From the NCBI GenBank assembly GCA_011526105.1, contig WYAZ01000040.1:1-53018 (forward strand): DNA of 53,018 bases, in the 5' to 3' direction. The notes under the pieces were generated by a model, which ran no database searches, was not told the DNA's origin, and saw nothing but the letters and a program-made list of their open reading frames with translations. Shown piece by piece: positions 1 to 8,307 of the stretch (positions are counted from its first letter, which is position 1; every line of letters begins with the position of its first letter). A program made the position numbers and the translations under genes. This DNA is from Deltaproteobacteria bacterium (lineage in GTDB: Bacteria > Myxococcota > Kuafuiibacteriia > Kuafuiibacteriales > Kuafuiibacteriaceae).

Positions 1-1
1 G

Positions 2-505
2 GGCTCGCCGATGCGCAGCCGAACACTCGCGCAGATGCTCGTCGACCTCGGCGTCGAAGCCTCCTTCAGCCGACCGCAGGTCTCTAACGACAACCCCTTC
101 AGCGAGGCGCACTTCAAGACGCTCGAGTACTGGCCGGGGTTCACGGACCGCTTCGGGAGTTTCGAGGACGCGAACCTTCTCTGCCGCCGATTCTTCCCCT
201 GGTACAACGACGAACATCGCCACACGGGTCTCGTTGGCCTCACGCCGTCCCAGGTCCACTTCCGGCGCTACGGCGAGGTGCTGAAGCATCGAGAGCGCGT
301 GATGCGCGCGGCCTTCGAGCGCCATCCCGAGCGCTTCGTCGGCGGTGCGCCGCGCGTGGCTCAGCTGCCGGCCGCGGCGTGGATCAATCCCCCAGCGCGG
401 CCGGACGAGCACGTGATCGAGACCCCGACCGAGACGGGCATTCTAGGCGACCTCAACCAAGGTCACCCACTAAATCCGAAAGCGTTGGTGTCCCATGCGC
501 GTTGA
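2..505 (+). CDS. IS3-family transposase, C-terminal part (5' end outside window)
   Basis: This is the C-terminal part of a DDE (rve-type) integrase core that cuts and joins insertion-sequence ends. The reading frame is open from base 2, so the gene starts before the window. The visible motif SNDNPFSEAHFKTLEYWPGF carries the last catalytic glutamate of the DDE triad. It is followed by WYNDEHRHTGLVGLTP, the usual closing block of IS3/IS481-like transposases. The remaining ~80 residues are a Pro/Ala-rich tail ending at 505. I could not identify the terminal inverted repeat of the element downstream. The AT-richer gene at 669 lies directly next to it, which suggests a zone of acquired DNA. The family call is secure; whether the element is intact cannot be judged here. 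Confidence 0.85.
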   Translation, partial: GSPMRSRTLAQMLVDLGVEASFSRPQVSNDNPFSEAHFKTLEYWPGFTDRFGSFEDANLLCRRFFPWYNDEHRHTGLVGLTPSQVHFRRYGEVLKHRERVMRAAFERHPERFVGGAPRVAQLPAAAWINPPARPDEHVIETPTETGILGDLNQGHPLNPKALVSHAR

Positions 506-600
506 CCGATTCCCATTGGCCACGCATCGAGCTGGCAAGATATCTGCGAGAAATATCACGTCACAAATATTCTCAATCACAAACAGAAGGGGAGGCTCTC

Positions 601-672
601 ATGCACTCAATGGCTTGCAGCCGGTTTTTGGCTGTTTTTTTTCAAACTCGAACGAAGGGAACAGGGACATGA
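601..672 (+). CDS. Putative 23-residue leader peptide upstream of lipoprotein gene
   Basis: A short ORF (MHSMACSRFLAVFFQ...) begins at an ATG five bases after a near-perfect Shine-Dalgarno (AAGGGGAGG, ending at 595). This is the best ribosome binding site in the area. Its TGA stop (670-672) overlaps the ATG of the lipoprotein gene (669-671) as ATGA, the arrangement of translationally coupled genes. An intrinsic-terminator-like hairpin with eight Ts lies inside the ORF at 618-642. Together these look like a leader ORF controlling the downstream gene by attenuation or coupling. Alternatively, slippage at the T-run could fuse the two frames, because the downstream frame is open back through this region. 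There is no homology support for the peptide. Confidence 0.45.
   Translation: MHSMACSRFLAVFFQTRTKGTGT
618..642 (+). terminator. Intrinsic terminator/attenuator hairpin inside leader ORF
   Basis: The five-base stem CAGCC (618-622) pairs with GGCTG (630-634) around a seven-base loop and is followed by eight consecutive Ts (635-642). It ends only 26 bases before the ATG at 669. It could terminate transcription from the insertion sequence, or regulate the lipoprotein gene by attenuation. Confidence 0.6.
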
Positions 673-1961
673 AGAAGCTTGGTGTAGTGCTGGCGAGCAC
701 CATGATGGTGGCATGCGGCGCCGAGTTCGACTCGGCGATGCTCGAGGAAAGCCTGGACAGCTTGAGCGAGTCCGCCGCGATTGTTTCTCCTTACGACTAC
801 AGTCAAATGTCCCATGTGAGCAATGCGACCAACATTGGGAACAATTCCTGGAACGATTTGACCCTGTACGATTGGAACGGTGATGGCGTCTTGGACCGAG
901 CGGTCTGTAATGGGAACGCCAACCCTACGATCTGGGTTGTCAATGGTGCCAACGGCAAGACGTTCACGAACTCGGTAATGAATCTGAGTATTACATCCGG
1001 TAGCTATACGCGGAAGATCACACACTGCGAGATCGAGAATATCAAGGACCCCAATGGGGTGAAGAAGCCGATCATCGTGGCCAGCGCGATGTATTACTGT
1101 CCGAGCTGCTCCTATCCGAGAGTTGGTTCCCAGCAGTACTACTTGTATCGGGATGCCAAAAACGTATGGAAAAAAGGCGCGATCTATCTCACGAACAGGG
1201 GCAAGGACTACAACGCAACAGCGCGCGGCGTTTCTTGTGACAGGAAAGGAGACAAAGACGTCTATTGCTTCTTCGGCGCTTATAGCAGCTCGAACAGGAG
1301 CGGCGATCCCACGAATTCAACCATCGTCAAGTTCTCTGTCAACAGCAGCCTCAACATCGTGGCGGAGGACAAACCTTTCGCGCCATTCACCGGCGGAGCG
1401 AATGGTACCTATGGGTCTGCCTTCATTAACGACGGCGGATACTCGTCCCCACCTCAGTGCAACGGGATGACCTGCTGCACGGTTTGCTTCATGGACGGCG
1501 CCTGGGTCAATTTCAACGGCAACAGCAGCAGGGATCTCGTCACCGTGGGCAGGCACCAGTTCATGCGCGTCCACTTGGATTGGAACGGCACCAGCTTCGC
1601 GAGCTACCGTGTACTCAACCAATACAACGACTTCAACGGCTTACATATTGACAACACCAATTTCGTCAATTCCTTCGACAATGTCGAGTGGAACATCCAG
1701 GAGCCGTGCGTTTGGGTGAGCGATGATTCAGCCAACGACGTGCTCCTGTGCATGAACGAATACGGCAACTTCACGCTGAGGAATCCTGGCTTGAACTTCA
1801 AGAGCTATCGGAATCACGACAACATCCCTCACACGGGCAACAAACGGATCGGCGCCAAGGTCAAAAAGGACGGCAACGACCTGACGATTCGGGTTTTGGA
1901 CGCCAACTGTGGGGGCAAAAGCTACTGCGAGCGCGTGTTCAACGTGCCCGGCGACAACTAA
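669..1961 (+). CDS. Secreted lipoprotein with FG-GAP/VCBS-like start, function unknown
   Basis: The 430-residue product starts MKKLGVVLASTMMVACGAEF, a lipoprotein-type signal peptide with a Cys after MVA, so it should be exported and lipidated. ATG 669 is chosen because it begins the signal peptide and has GAAGGGAACAGGG upstream. Residues ~50-75 contain WNDLTLYDWNGDGVLDRAVC, an Asp-rich loop typical of FG-GAP/VCBS calcium-binding propeller blades. Another such block (NSSRDLVTV) appears near residue 285. Several Cys pairs (CPSC, CCTVC) suggest disulfides. Codon use and base composition are visibly more AT-rich than in the rest of the window and the gene adjoins an IS3 transposase, so horizontal acquisition is likely. 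I recognise no specific family. Confidence 0.75.
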   Translation: MKKLGVVLASTMMVACGAEFDSAMLEESLDSLSESAAIVSPYDYSQMSHVSNATNIGNNSWNDLTLYDWNGDGVLDRAVCNGNANPTIWVVNGANGKTFTNSVMNLSITSGSYTRKITHCEIENIKDPNGVKKPIIVASAMYYCPSCSYPRVGSQQYYLYRDAKNVWKKGAIYLTNRGKDYNATARGVSCDRKGDKDVYCFFGAYSSSNRSGDPTNSTIVKFSVNSSLNIVAEDKPFAPFTGGANGTYGSAFINDGGYSSPPQCNGMTCCTVCFMDGAWVNFNGNSSRDLVTVGRHQFMRVHLDWNGTSFASYRVLNQYNDFNGLHIDNTNFVNSFDNVEWNIQEPCVWVSDDSANDVLLCMNEYGNFTLRNPGLNFKSYRNHDNIPHTGNKRIGAKVKKDGNDLTIRVLDANCGGKSYCERVFNVPGDN

Positions 1962-2010
1962 CTGTTCGTAACCGTCCGAGCTCTGCTAAGGATCCTGCAC
2001 ATTCTCCTTG

Positions 2011-2024
2011 CCGTCCGCGGACGG
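2011..2024. other. 14-bp perfect palindrome between convergent genes
   Basis: CCGTCCGCGGACGG is a perfect inverted repeat in the 144-base gap between the 3' ends of the lipoprotein gene and the large kinase gene. It has no T-run on either side, so it is at most a weak bidirectional terminator, or a protein-binding palindrome. Confidence 0.25.
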
Positions 2025-2105
2025 AGTGATCGGTGACCTCCGGCGCTTGGTGACCGCGCGCGCCGCTGTGATCCGAACCGTCTTCGCCTGCCCGTGACTG
2101 GCGCG

Positions 2106-5100
2106 CTAGCGCACCACGTCCAATAGACCGATGATCGACGGGTCACTGCGTTCCTTCGCGACGTCGATGGGCGTGCGGCCACGATCGTCGGGCTGCATGC
2201 GCGCCCCCGCCGCGAGCAAGGCTCGAAGATGCTCGACACGCCCCGCGTGAACCGCCCGGTGGAGCGCGGTCTCACCACCCGCGAGTCTGGTGCCGAGATC
2301 CACCTTGGCGCTGATGAGCGCGCGTAGAACCGCGGCATCCGGCGTCATCAGCGCCAACTCGATCGGCCGCCGCCCGAAAGCGTCCTCGAGGTTTGGGGCC
2401 GCGCCCCCGACGAGAAGTTGCTTGGCCACCGGATACGGATCTGCGGAAAGGAAGCTCGCGGAGAGTGGAGTGAGCCCGTTGCTCGCGACCAGATTCGGGT
2501 CGGCGCCGTGAGCGAGTAGAAGCTGGACCAAAGGGCCGTCGCCAAGCCGGCACGCCTCGACCAAGGGCGTCGTCTCTTCGTCTTTCGTGTTCGGGTCCAC
2601 GCCCGCCGCGAGCAGACGAACCGCCAAGGTGTGACGTCTCGTTCGCACCGCGTGTGCGAGTGTGGACTCCACGTTGACCCCGATCCTGGCTTCGCCCACG
2701 CTCAATCCGCTTCGAATCGCCTCCTCGAGCAGCCCGAGACTACCCATCTCCAGTGCCGTACCCACGATCGCAGGGTCGAGTGCCCTTGTGACCGAAGGTG
2801 AAGGACGCTGTCGGCGGCTCCGACGGGGAGCGGGCGCCGCCGCGGAGGAGAGCGCATGGCTCCACGGGCTCTGCGCCGCCGCGAGGGGGGGAGGCAGCGC
2901 TCCACTCGCGGAGAGGTCCGCTCCCGCCCGCAGAAGCCTCTCCGCGTAGTCTTCGCGCCCGAGCATGAAGGCCGTTGCCAACGGCACCACTCCGCGCTCG
3001 TCGGGGTGGTTGGGCTCCGCTCCGGCCGCGAGCGCCGCCTCGACCGCGGCGTCGTTCTGAAATCGAAGTGCATACGAGAGCACTCGCGAGGCGAGAGTCC
3101 GATCGCTCGCCGCGCGTGCTTCTTCGAGCGCCTCCGTGAGCGCTTCATCGCGTCCTCGATACGCGAGGGCCTCGACCGTTTGGCTCTCGACCGCAGCTCG
3201 ATGAAGCTTCTCAACATGATCGGCTCGCAGCTTCTCCACTTCGATCTCGAGGCTCGAGCCCCCTCCCGGGCTGACGCTGGCCCGAGCGCGGCTCAGACGA
3301 CTCACCGAAACGCCCATCAGCCATGGAGCCACATCGAGGAGCTGAACGCTCTGGTCCTGCGTGGCGACGGCGAGCCGGCCGGAAGCGTGGAGTGTGAGGT
3401 CGATGATGGCGCTGGTCCCGGCTGACCACTCCAGGAGCTGCTCGCCCTCCCAACTCAGAAGCACCAAGGTCCCGGTCTCTAGACCTGCGAACACCAGACC
3501 GAGCGGGTCGTAGTACTCGATGGCGCGGACGCGCGCCCCCAGTTCGCTCACCCAGACCGGTCCTTTGGTCTCTTCGAGGTTGAAGGCTATGAGCCTTCCA
3601 TCCTCTCCGCCGGTGTAGAGCCGAGTCCCGCGCGGGGAAAAAGCGAGGTCATTTACGTTTCCAGGGTGCCCATCGAGGCACTGGATCTCTCCACGGCGCT
3701 GGAGAGGGACGAGGACGAGGCACGAACGCTGGCCTCCGTCCTTCAGGCTGGGACGCCCGCCAAAGGCCAGCAAGTCGCCGCGCGGACTGAGCACCATCTT
3801 CCCCGAAACGAGCAAGTCTTCGGCCCACACCTCGGGCTCGCGATCGCGCGACGAGGCGCCCCACAGCCGTGAGTGTTCGGGCCCCCAAGCCCCAAAGAGA
3901 ACAACCGGGGCGCCGTCCGTCCCCACCGCGACCTGGCTCGGCTCGAACGTCTCCGGTAGATTCAGCACCCACTCGGCCTCGGCGGAAGACAGGGAGGTCA
4001 CCACCGCAGAGCTTTTGGTCGCGCGTGCGAGGCTGGAGCCATCGACCGAGGCCGAAACCGCGAGCAGCTCACTGGCCTGAGCGAGACGACGCCTGATGCT
4101 GGCCGAGGTTCGAGCCTCGAGGTCGAACACACCGCCGTGATGGTGAGCGAAGAGCTCGCCGGAGCGTGTATCGATGAGTTCGTCACCGAGCGTGTGGGCC
4201 CAGAGGAGTGCACCGCTCTTCGAGAAGCTCATCGCCCGCGCGACGGCAACCGGACTCGGTTGCACCTTCAGTCGCGACGGGTTGGCCCAGAGGGGCCAAG
4301 CCGAGAGCCGGCCCGACTCGCTCACTCCGATCGCCAGATCCGCCTCAGGGAGCGACACCGCCATCAGTGGTTCAGGGTGATCGGTCGAAAAAGTCCGAGT
4401 GACTTTTCGGTCTTGAATCGACCAGAGCAGAGCCTGCCCCGAGCGATCGCTCACCAAGATTTCGTTTCCTTCAGGCAAGAACTCGATCGACGTCGGCGGG
4501 GCTGTGTGAAGATCGAGCGTCGTAAACGCTGAACCGACCCAGCGACCCACTTGCTCCCGTTCGAGTCGAGCGCCCACGCTCATTGGTAGAATCTCGAGTT
4601 CAGAGCTGTTCGCTCGCACGCCCGCGATCAGCTGGTGCCCTGAAGACAGCGCAAGGGGCTCGACCAAGGGGGCTCCCAGCGCGGTCTCGCGCACGATGGT
4701 TCGAGAGCGGAGATGCACGACCGCAAGGTGTTGAGGTTGATATCGGACGAGCGCGATCGACTCCGTGGGGTCGACGGCAATCGAATCGATGGGCCCAGGA
4801 AAACTCATGTCCCAAGCGGTCTCTCCCCCATCGCGGTCGATGCCCTCGACAAACACCTTCGTGTCCTGGGCAAAAGCGACTCGGCGCGACCGGCCCAGAA
4901 GGGCCGCTGCGCGCACCTTCGCTTTGGTCCAGGTGGGCGTCCTTTGCGCGGTCTGGAACACCGAAGCGTGCTCCGCGTCGTCGATGACGAGAATGGCGTC
5001 TCCGCTCGCCGCGACCTCTACCTGGCGGATCACGGCCGAGCTGCTTTCAAAGCTCGCGATGCGTGTCCGCGTGTCCATCGCCCATACCTCGATTCGTTCC

Positions 5101-7181
5101 CCCGCGACCACCACCCGATTCTGTGCCGGCAAGGCCTTGGCGGCATGAACTCGAAACCCGAGGTCGATTTCGAACACGCGATCGGGGGCGGAGTCGAGCA
5201 AGGACCAGGCGAAGAGGCGCCCCTGTCGCTGGGGCCTCGTGTCTTCGAGCGGCAGCGCATCCAACTCGAGAAGCCGAGTGCGCGCCGCCGCCAGCCGACC
5301 GGACTGTGCGAGCGCCTTGGCCTCGGCAAGCATGGTCTCCGCGACGCGTTGTCGTTCCACGCCGTATTGGGCGCGGAGCTCGATCACGTACACGCTCGAG
5401 AGCGCCGCGAGAACCAAGAGCGCCAGCGCCGCGGTTGCGACCAAAGCCCGGTGACGGCGTGTCCATTTGAAGACTCGCTCTGCGACCGAGTACCGAACGC
5501 CCGCCATCGTGCGCCCGTCGAGGAAAGCCTGAACCTCGGCCCGCAAGAGCGCGACGCTCGGATAGCGGTCGTCTCGTCGCAATGCGAGAGCCTTCATCGT
5601 GGCCAGTTCCAGATCTCGCGGCACCACTCGGTCCTTCGCTCGCTGACTGGGCTCGACGATGTTCCCCTCCTGCGCCTGGCGAATGATGCTGCCGAGGTTG
5701 TGGCCGTCGATCGGCGTGGTGAGGGTCAATATCTCGTAGAGGATCGCGCCCAGAGCGTAGACGTCGCCGCGTTCGTCCACCGCCTCCGCGGCCAGAAACT
5801 GCTCGGGCGGCATGTAGTGAGGCGTGCCCATGGCCGAGCCAGCTTGGGTCAGAGCTTGACCGCTGGAGCGAGCATCACTCGAGACGGCTGACGGCTGGAC
5901 CGGCGCAGTGGCCGCTTCGGGGTTTGATGGGGCGACACCACCACCGACCTTCGCGATGCCCCAGTCCATGACCTGAACCTCGCCAAACTCCCCCACCATG
6001 ATGTTCGCCGGCTTCAGGTCGCGATGCAGGACCCCGCGCGAGTGTGCGAACGCGATTGCATCACAGGCCTTCACAAACACGCCAAGCAGTGCGTTGAGAT
6101 CGTGACGCTCCTCTCCGTTCTTGATGCGGCGCAGGCGAGCGGAGAGCGGTTCCCCGCGTACACGCTTCATCGTGAAGTAGGGCTGTCCATCGAGGTCCTT
6201 CGATAGCTCGTGGACCGGGCAAATATTCGGGTGCTCGAGCTGACCTTGCACCTGAGCCTCTTCGAGAAAGCGGGCGTGGGCCTCTCGCGAGCCGGCGTCG
6301 AGCAGGACCTTGAGCGCGACCTCCCGGCGGAGCGTCTCGTCACGCGCCTCGAGCACCACGCCCATGCCGCCGCGCGCGATCTCTCGTTGGACGCGATAGC
6401 GGTTGGGGAGCCGAATGAGTGAGCGCGTCTCCGGCGCCGGCGGGGTGGCCCGGGCGGCCGAGGGAGGCTCGGTCTTGTCCAGGCTCGGCGCCACGGTGTC
6501 GTCGAGCGACTCCTGCACGTCGCTCACGACATCGGCGAGGGTATCGATGCGCAACCGCGCTTCGGACTCGAGCGCGAGGACCTTCGAACGTGTCGTGTTC
6601 GCGCGGCCGAGCGGGTCTTCTTGCACGCAGCCCAAGATATGGGAGACGAGCGTCGCCGCCGAGCGTGCGTCATCGGCCAAGCGCTCCTCGTGTGAAGCGT
6701 TCGAGCCCGACAGCACCGCCGTCAAGTCCGGAGGAGGCAGGACCAGTCGACCGCTTCGACCTCCGTCGAGCCGGAGGGCCGACAATTCGAGCCGGCCGTG
6801 GGCGAGGCCGAATTGATGGAGGCGATAGACCGCTTGCACGATCGCACCCGTTTGCTCGAGAGCCCAGCTCGAAGCGATCCCTTCGAGCAAGGCCGGCGAG
6901 AGCCCTACCGCACCCGGGGTCTGCTCGAACGCGATGTACACGAGCCCCGCGACCCGCCCGTGGTCGAGCACGCGAGGGAGCCGCGGTCCACGCCCAGACT
7001 CGTACACCGCGAGGGCCGACTCGAGCTCGGCGTCCGAACGCACCTGCTCCGCGTCATGGAGCACAAAGATCCGCCGGTCCCCCGTGAGCGGATTCGTGCC
7101 CTCGAGCAGCGAGGATGCCCCGGGCGCCTCGGGCATCGAGAGCCGATACAGACCGATCGCATTGGGAAGTGTGGCGGCCAT
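2106..7181 (-). CDS. Giant pseudokinase-kinase-propeller-ankyrin membrane protein
   Basis: A 1691-residue protein. Residues ~10-225 resemble a kinase fold without its active site: the catalytic-loop position reads LAHGRLELSALRL (no HRD) and the DFG position reads PPDLT. Residues ~262-555 form a complete Hanks-type Ser/Thr kinase with Gly loop IARGGMGVV, Lys291 in VALK, HRDLKPANIM (Asp388), DWG at 406 and GTPHYMPPEQ in the activation segment. One membrane helix follows at ~579-600. The large C-terminal part has WD40-like strands (for example GHPGNVNDLAFSPRGTRLYTG), then ankyrin repeats over the last ~370 residues (LLLAHGADPN, GGETALHRAVHAG). The kinase is predicted to be cytoplasmic and the propeller-ankyrin part extracytoplasmic. 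It is the third gene of an apparent operon (9551 to 2106), 91 bases after the PEGA gene. The ATG at 7181 begins MAATLPNAIG. Confidence 0.9.
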   Translation of the reverse strand: MAATLPNAIGLYRLSMPEAPGASSLLEGTNPLTGDRRIFVLHDAEQVRSDAELESALAVYESGRGPRLPRVLDHGRVAGLVYIAFEQTPGAVGLSPALLEGIASSWALEQTGAIVQAVYRLHQFGLAHGRLELSALRLDGGRSGRLVLPPPDLTAVLSGSNASHEERLADDARSAATLVSHILGCVQEDPLGRANTTRSKVLALESEARLRIDTLADVVSDVQESLDDTVAPSLDKTEPPSAARATPPAPETRSLIRLPNRYRVQREIARGGMGVVLEARDETLRREVALKVLLDAGSREAHARFLEEAQVQGQLEHPNICPVHELSKDLDGQPYFTMKRVRGEPLSARLRRIKNGEERHDLNALLGVFVKACDAIAFAHSRGVLHRDLKPANIMVGEFGEVQVMDWGIAKVGGGVAPSNPEAATAPVQPSAVSSDARSSGQALTQAGSAMGTPHYMPPEQFLAAEAVDERGDVYALGAILYEILTLTTPIDGHNLGSIIRQAQEGNIVEPSQRAKDRVVPRDLELATMKALALRRDDRYPSVALLRAEVQAFLDGRTMAGVRYSVAERVFKWTRRHRALVATAALALLVLAALSSVYVIELRAQYGVERQRVAETMLAEAKALAQSGRLAAARTRLLELDALPLEDTRPQRQGRLFAWSLLDSAPDRVFEIDLGFRVHAAKALPAQNRVVVAGERIEVWAMDTRTRIASFESSSAVIRQVEVAASGDAILVIDDAEHASVFQTAQRTPTWTKAKVRAAALLGRSRRVAFAQDTKVFVEGIDRDGGETAWDMSFPGPIDSIAVDPTESIALVRYQPQHLAVVHLRSRTIVRETALGAPLVEPLALSSGHQLIAGVRANSSELEILPMSVGARLEREQVGRWVGSAFTTLDLHTAPPTSIEFLPEGNEILVSDRSGQALLWSIQDRKVTRTFSTDHPEPLMAVSLPEADLAIGVSESGRLSAWPLWANPSRLKVQPSPVAVARAMSFSKSGALLWAHTLGDELIDTRSGELFAHHHGGVFDLEARTSASIRRRLAQASELLAVSASVDGSSLARATKSSAVVTSLSSAEAEWVLNLPETFEPSQVAVGTDGAPVVLFGAWGPEHSRLWGASSRDREPEVWAEDLLVSGKMVLSPRGDLLAFGGRPSLKDGGQRSCLVLVPLQRRGEIQCLDGHPGNVNDLAFSPRGTRLYTGGEDGRLIAFNLEETKGPVWVSELGARVRAIEYYDPLGLVFAGLETGTLVLLSWEGEQLLEWSAGTSAIIDLTLHASGRLAVATQDQSVQLLDVAPWLMGVSVSRLSRARASVSPGGGSSLEIEVEKLRADHVEKLHRAAVESQTVEALAYRGRDEALTEALEEARAASDRTLASRVLSYALRFQNDAAVEAALAAGAEPNHPDERGVVPLATAFMLGREDYAERLLRAGADLSASGALPPPLAAAQSPWSHALSSAAAPAPRRSRRQRPSPSVTRALDPAIVGTALEMGSLGLLEEAIRSGLSVGEARIGVNVESTLAHAVRTRRHTLAVRLLAAGVDPNTKDEETTPLVEACRLGDGPLVQLLLAHGADPNLVASNGLTPLSASFLSADPYPVAKQLLVGGAAPNLEDAFGRRPIELALMTPDAAVLRALISAKVDLGTRLAGGETALHRAVHAGRVEHLRALLAAGARMQPDDRGRTPIDVAKERSDPSIIGLLDVVR

Positions 7182-7272
7182 GCGCGGGGCACGTTAGGAG
7201 ACCTCGGGGCGCGGCTCAACCAGCGGCGGGGGCTTTGGAAGCCGGTTCGGCGAGGCAGGCTGGTGCGAGGCT

Positions 7273-8307
7273 CTACTCGTTCAGCGAATCGAACTCGTCG
7301 TAACGACCGGGGTCGTCGCCCACCAAGAACAACACCAGCGACGTCACACCCGTCGCCGCCGCGGTCCCGAGAAAGGTCAGATACAGCGCTTGGTTCGTGG
7401 TGAAGCTGTCGCTCGCCTCCAAAGCCTGCGTCCGCATCTCCGGGGTTCGGCTCACCTCGAGGCTGTTGGCGTAGGCATCCACGATGTCTTTGTCGCCCGA
7501 GGCGTTCGAATAGAACACGCCGGTGAGCACGCCCGCGCCAATGGCCAGCCCGGCGGCGGCAAAGGCGCCCACGCGCATCAGCGTGGCCTTGGACTCATAG
7601 GACTCCATGGTCTCCTTGGCGGGGATGAGCCGCACGGACTCCTCGGTGATGCGACCGGGCCGAACGCGGAGGTCTGCGGTCGCGGTGTAGAAACCGTCTT
7701 TGGCGACACGAACGGTGTGCGGCCCCGCCGCAACTGCGATGACTTGTCCCGCGCCCTCGATGCGCCGTTGATCGTCAATGAACACATCGGTGCCGGGGGT
7801 GTTCGAGGAGATCTTGATGAAGCCTTGCCGCTCGGAGAGCAGCGGCTGAACCAGGGTGATGGCCGCCGAGCGCACGTCTTTCAGGAGCTCGGCCGGAATC
7901 TTCGATTCTTTTGAGACGCGTTTTTGGGACGCGCCGGTCTTTGCTTCGATCATCACGAGGTTCAAAACGAGATCCTCGCCGACCTTGCTCAGCACCCCGC
8001 CGATGATGTGGTCGGCCCGAACGATCTCGGCGACCTGCGTGAAGCAACGCTCGTCTTCGCAGGCACCGAGCACATCCTTTCGCTTCTCGTAGGCCAAAAG
8101 CGCGCTGATCTGTTTCGGCGAGACGGTCTCGAAGACCTCGGTCTCAGAGATGGTCGTGGCGATGGTCTCGGTCAGACCGACCGCGAACTCCTCCTCCACC
8201 CCCGAGTGCGCGATGTTCATGATCGCGAGCCGGGTGCGGGCCGTGCTCGGTTCGGGCTCGCTCGCCCCGTGGCTGAGCAGTGCACAAAGCATCACGGACA
8301 ACATCAC
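7273..8307 (-). CDS. PEGA-domain envelope protein with TolB/CsgG-like N-terminus
   Basis: The 344-residue protein has a short signal-like N-terminus (MMLSVMLCALLSHGASEPEP). A TolB/CsgG-like domain follows at ~25-160 (RLAIMNIAHSGVEEEFAVGL, ACEDERCFTQVAEIVRADHII), a fold often used for envelope sensors or assembly factors. A PEGA-type domain at ~165-235 contains SSNTPGTDVFIDDQ and VAAGPHTVRVAKDG. Two hydrophobic segments lie near the C-terminus (AFAAAGLAIGAGVLTGVFY and LTFLGTAAATGVTSLVLFLV). The start ATG overlaps the stop of the upstream gene as ATGA, implying translational coupling. It lies just ahead of the giant kinase gene, so the pair may be sensor and effector. That functional link is inferred from position only. 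Confidence 0.75.
   Translation of the reverse strand: MMLSVMLCALLSHGASEPEPSTARTRLAIMNIAHSGVEEEFAVGLTETIATTISETEVFETVSPKQISALLAYEKRKDVLGACEDERCFTQVAEIVRADHIIGGVLSKVGEDLVLNLVMIEAKTGASQKRVSKESKIPAELLKDVRSAAITLVQPLLSERQGFIKISSNTPGTDVFIDDQRRIEGAGQVIAVAAGPHTVRVAKDGFYTATADLRVRPGRITEESVRLIPAKETMESYESKATLMRVGAFAAAGLAIGAGVLTGVFYSNASGDKDIVDAYANSLEVSRTPEMRTQALEASDSFTTNQALYLTFLGTAAATGVTSLVLFLVGDDPGRYDEFDSLNE

Noticed and set aside
4713-5891. 392-codon plus ORF inside the giant kinase gene
   Set aside because: Antisense to a gene with clear kinase, propeller and ankyrin motifs; its translation is Arg/Asp-rich without domains.
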